Positions 33,600 through 34,311 of a stretch of DNA of 34,311 nt are shown here, in pieces. Position numbers and translations under genes: made by a program. The notes under the pieces were generated by a model. It was given only the letters and a program-made list of their open reading frames with translations, did not search any database and was not told the origin of the DNA. This DNA is from Clostridia bacterium (GTDB lineage: Bacteria; Bacillota_A; Clostridia; Christensenellales; Aristaeellaceae), in contig JAFXMP010000153.1 of assembly GCA_017530275.1 (NCBI GenBank), positions 1 to 34,311 on the forward strand. The letters run 5' to 3'. Every line of letters begins with the position of its first letter. The stretch's first letter is position 1.

Positions 33600-33724
33600 T
33601 TTGGAGAGTGAAGAGTGGAGTGTGGAGTTAAGAATGCATTTTATATGTTAATGGAAAATGGTTTGAGGCAGTTTTATATGTAACTATATAAAACTCCACA
33701 CTCCACTCTCCAAACTCCACACTC
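33600..33724. repeat. Palindromic intergenic repeat, copy 2
   Basis: The left arm at 33600-33629 (TTTGGAGAGTG..GTGGAGTGTGGAGTT) and the right arm at 33692-33724 (AACTCCACACTCCACTCTCC..) are inverted copies with ~62 A/T-rich bases between. The arms share the TGGAGTGTGGAG unit with copy 1 at 421-524. It fills the gap between the MalG-like gene and the ATPase gene, so it would be within the operon mRNA. Confidence 0.78.
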
Positions 33725-33764
33725 GTCATCGTCAATCCGATTTCGGAAGGAGAGAAAAAAGTCT

Positions 33765-34311
<547 letters not shown>

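Overview
The window looks like a chromosomal segment of a Gram-positive, moderately GC-rich member of the Clostridia (Bacillota), probably a gut or rumen carbohydrate degrader. This is inferred from strong AGGAGG ribosome sites, sigma-A promoters with 17-base spacers, a T-box in front of hisS, a CD3324-type regulator, clostripain, and many sugar-uptake and polysaccharide genes. No phage, CRISPR array or intact insertion sequence was seen.

Layout. 1-900 (minus): the start of hisS behind a T-box leader, with a palindromic repeat inserted between leader and gene. 972-1814 (minus): a DegV protein. 1899-6416 (minus): a four-gene ABC sugar importer (ATPase, two permeases, and last a binding protein with a lipobox and a C-terminal membrane helix). 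It is divergent from a GH115-like glycosidase (6747-8777, plus). 8848-11094 (plus): an ECF sigma factor, its zinc-type membrane anti-sigma factor and a DUF4097 beta-ladder protein, behind an ECF-type promoter that the sigma factor probably controls itself. 11236-15883 (minus): clostripain-family protease with seven IWxG repeats, a small secreted protein, a YdcF/DUF218 protein, and a CD3324-like regulator fused to a ParB-like domain. 16203-18378 (plus): a CBM6-like/CE1 esterase and an AraC regulator. 18690-20376 (minus): a D-cysteine desulfhydrase-like PLP enzyme, a ProX tRNA deacylase and tRNA-Arg(ACG). 20873-23149 (minus): a Gfo/Idh/MocA oxidoreductase and a DEAD-box helicase. 23381-26223 (plus): glycerophosphodiesterase, greA, lysS. 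26302-34311: a starch region, with a secreted GH13 amylase (minus), a two-gene membrane operon of unknown role, and a maltodextrin-type ABC system (binding protein, MalF-like, MalG-like, and an ATPase cut by the window edge).

How the genes fit together. The right end reads as extracellular starch cleavage by GH13 followed by oligosaccharide uptake. The binding protein has a C-terminal SusE/F-like starch-binding module and no lipobox cysteine, which is the most unusual architecture here. The left importer, the GH115-like enzyme and the CBM6-CE1 esterase suggest use of decorated xylan or a similar hemicellulose, but the substrate is inferred from context only. The same palindromic repeat family (arms built from TGGAGTGTGGAG) occurs near both ends of the window, each time in an untranslated gap in front of a gene.
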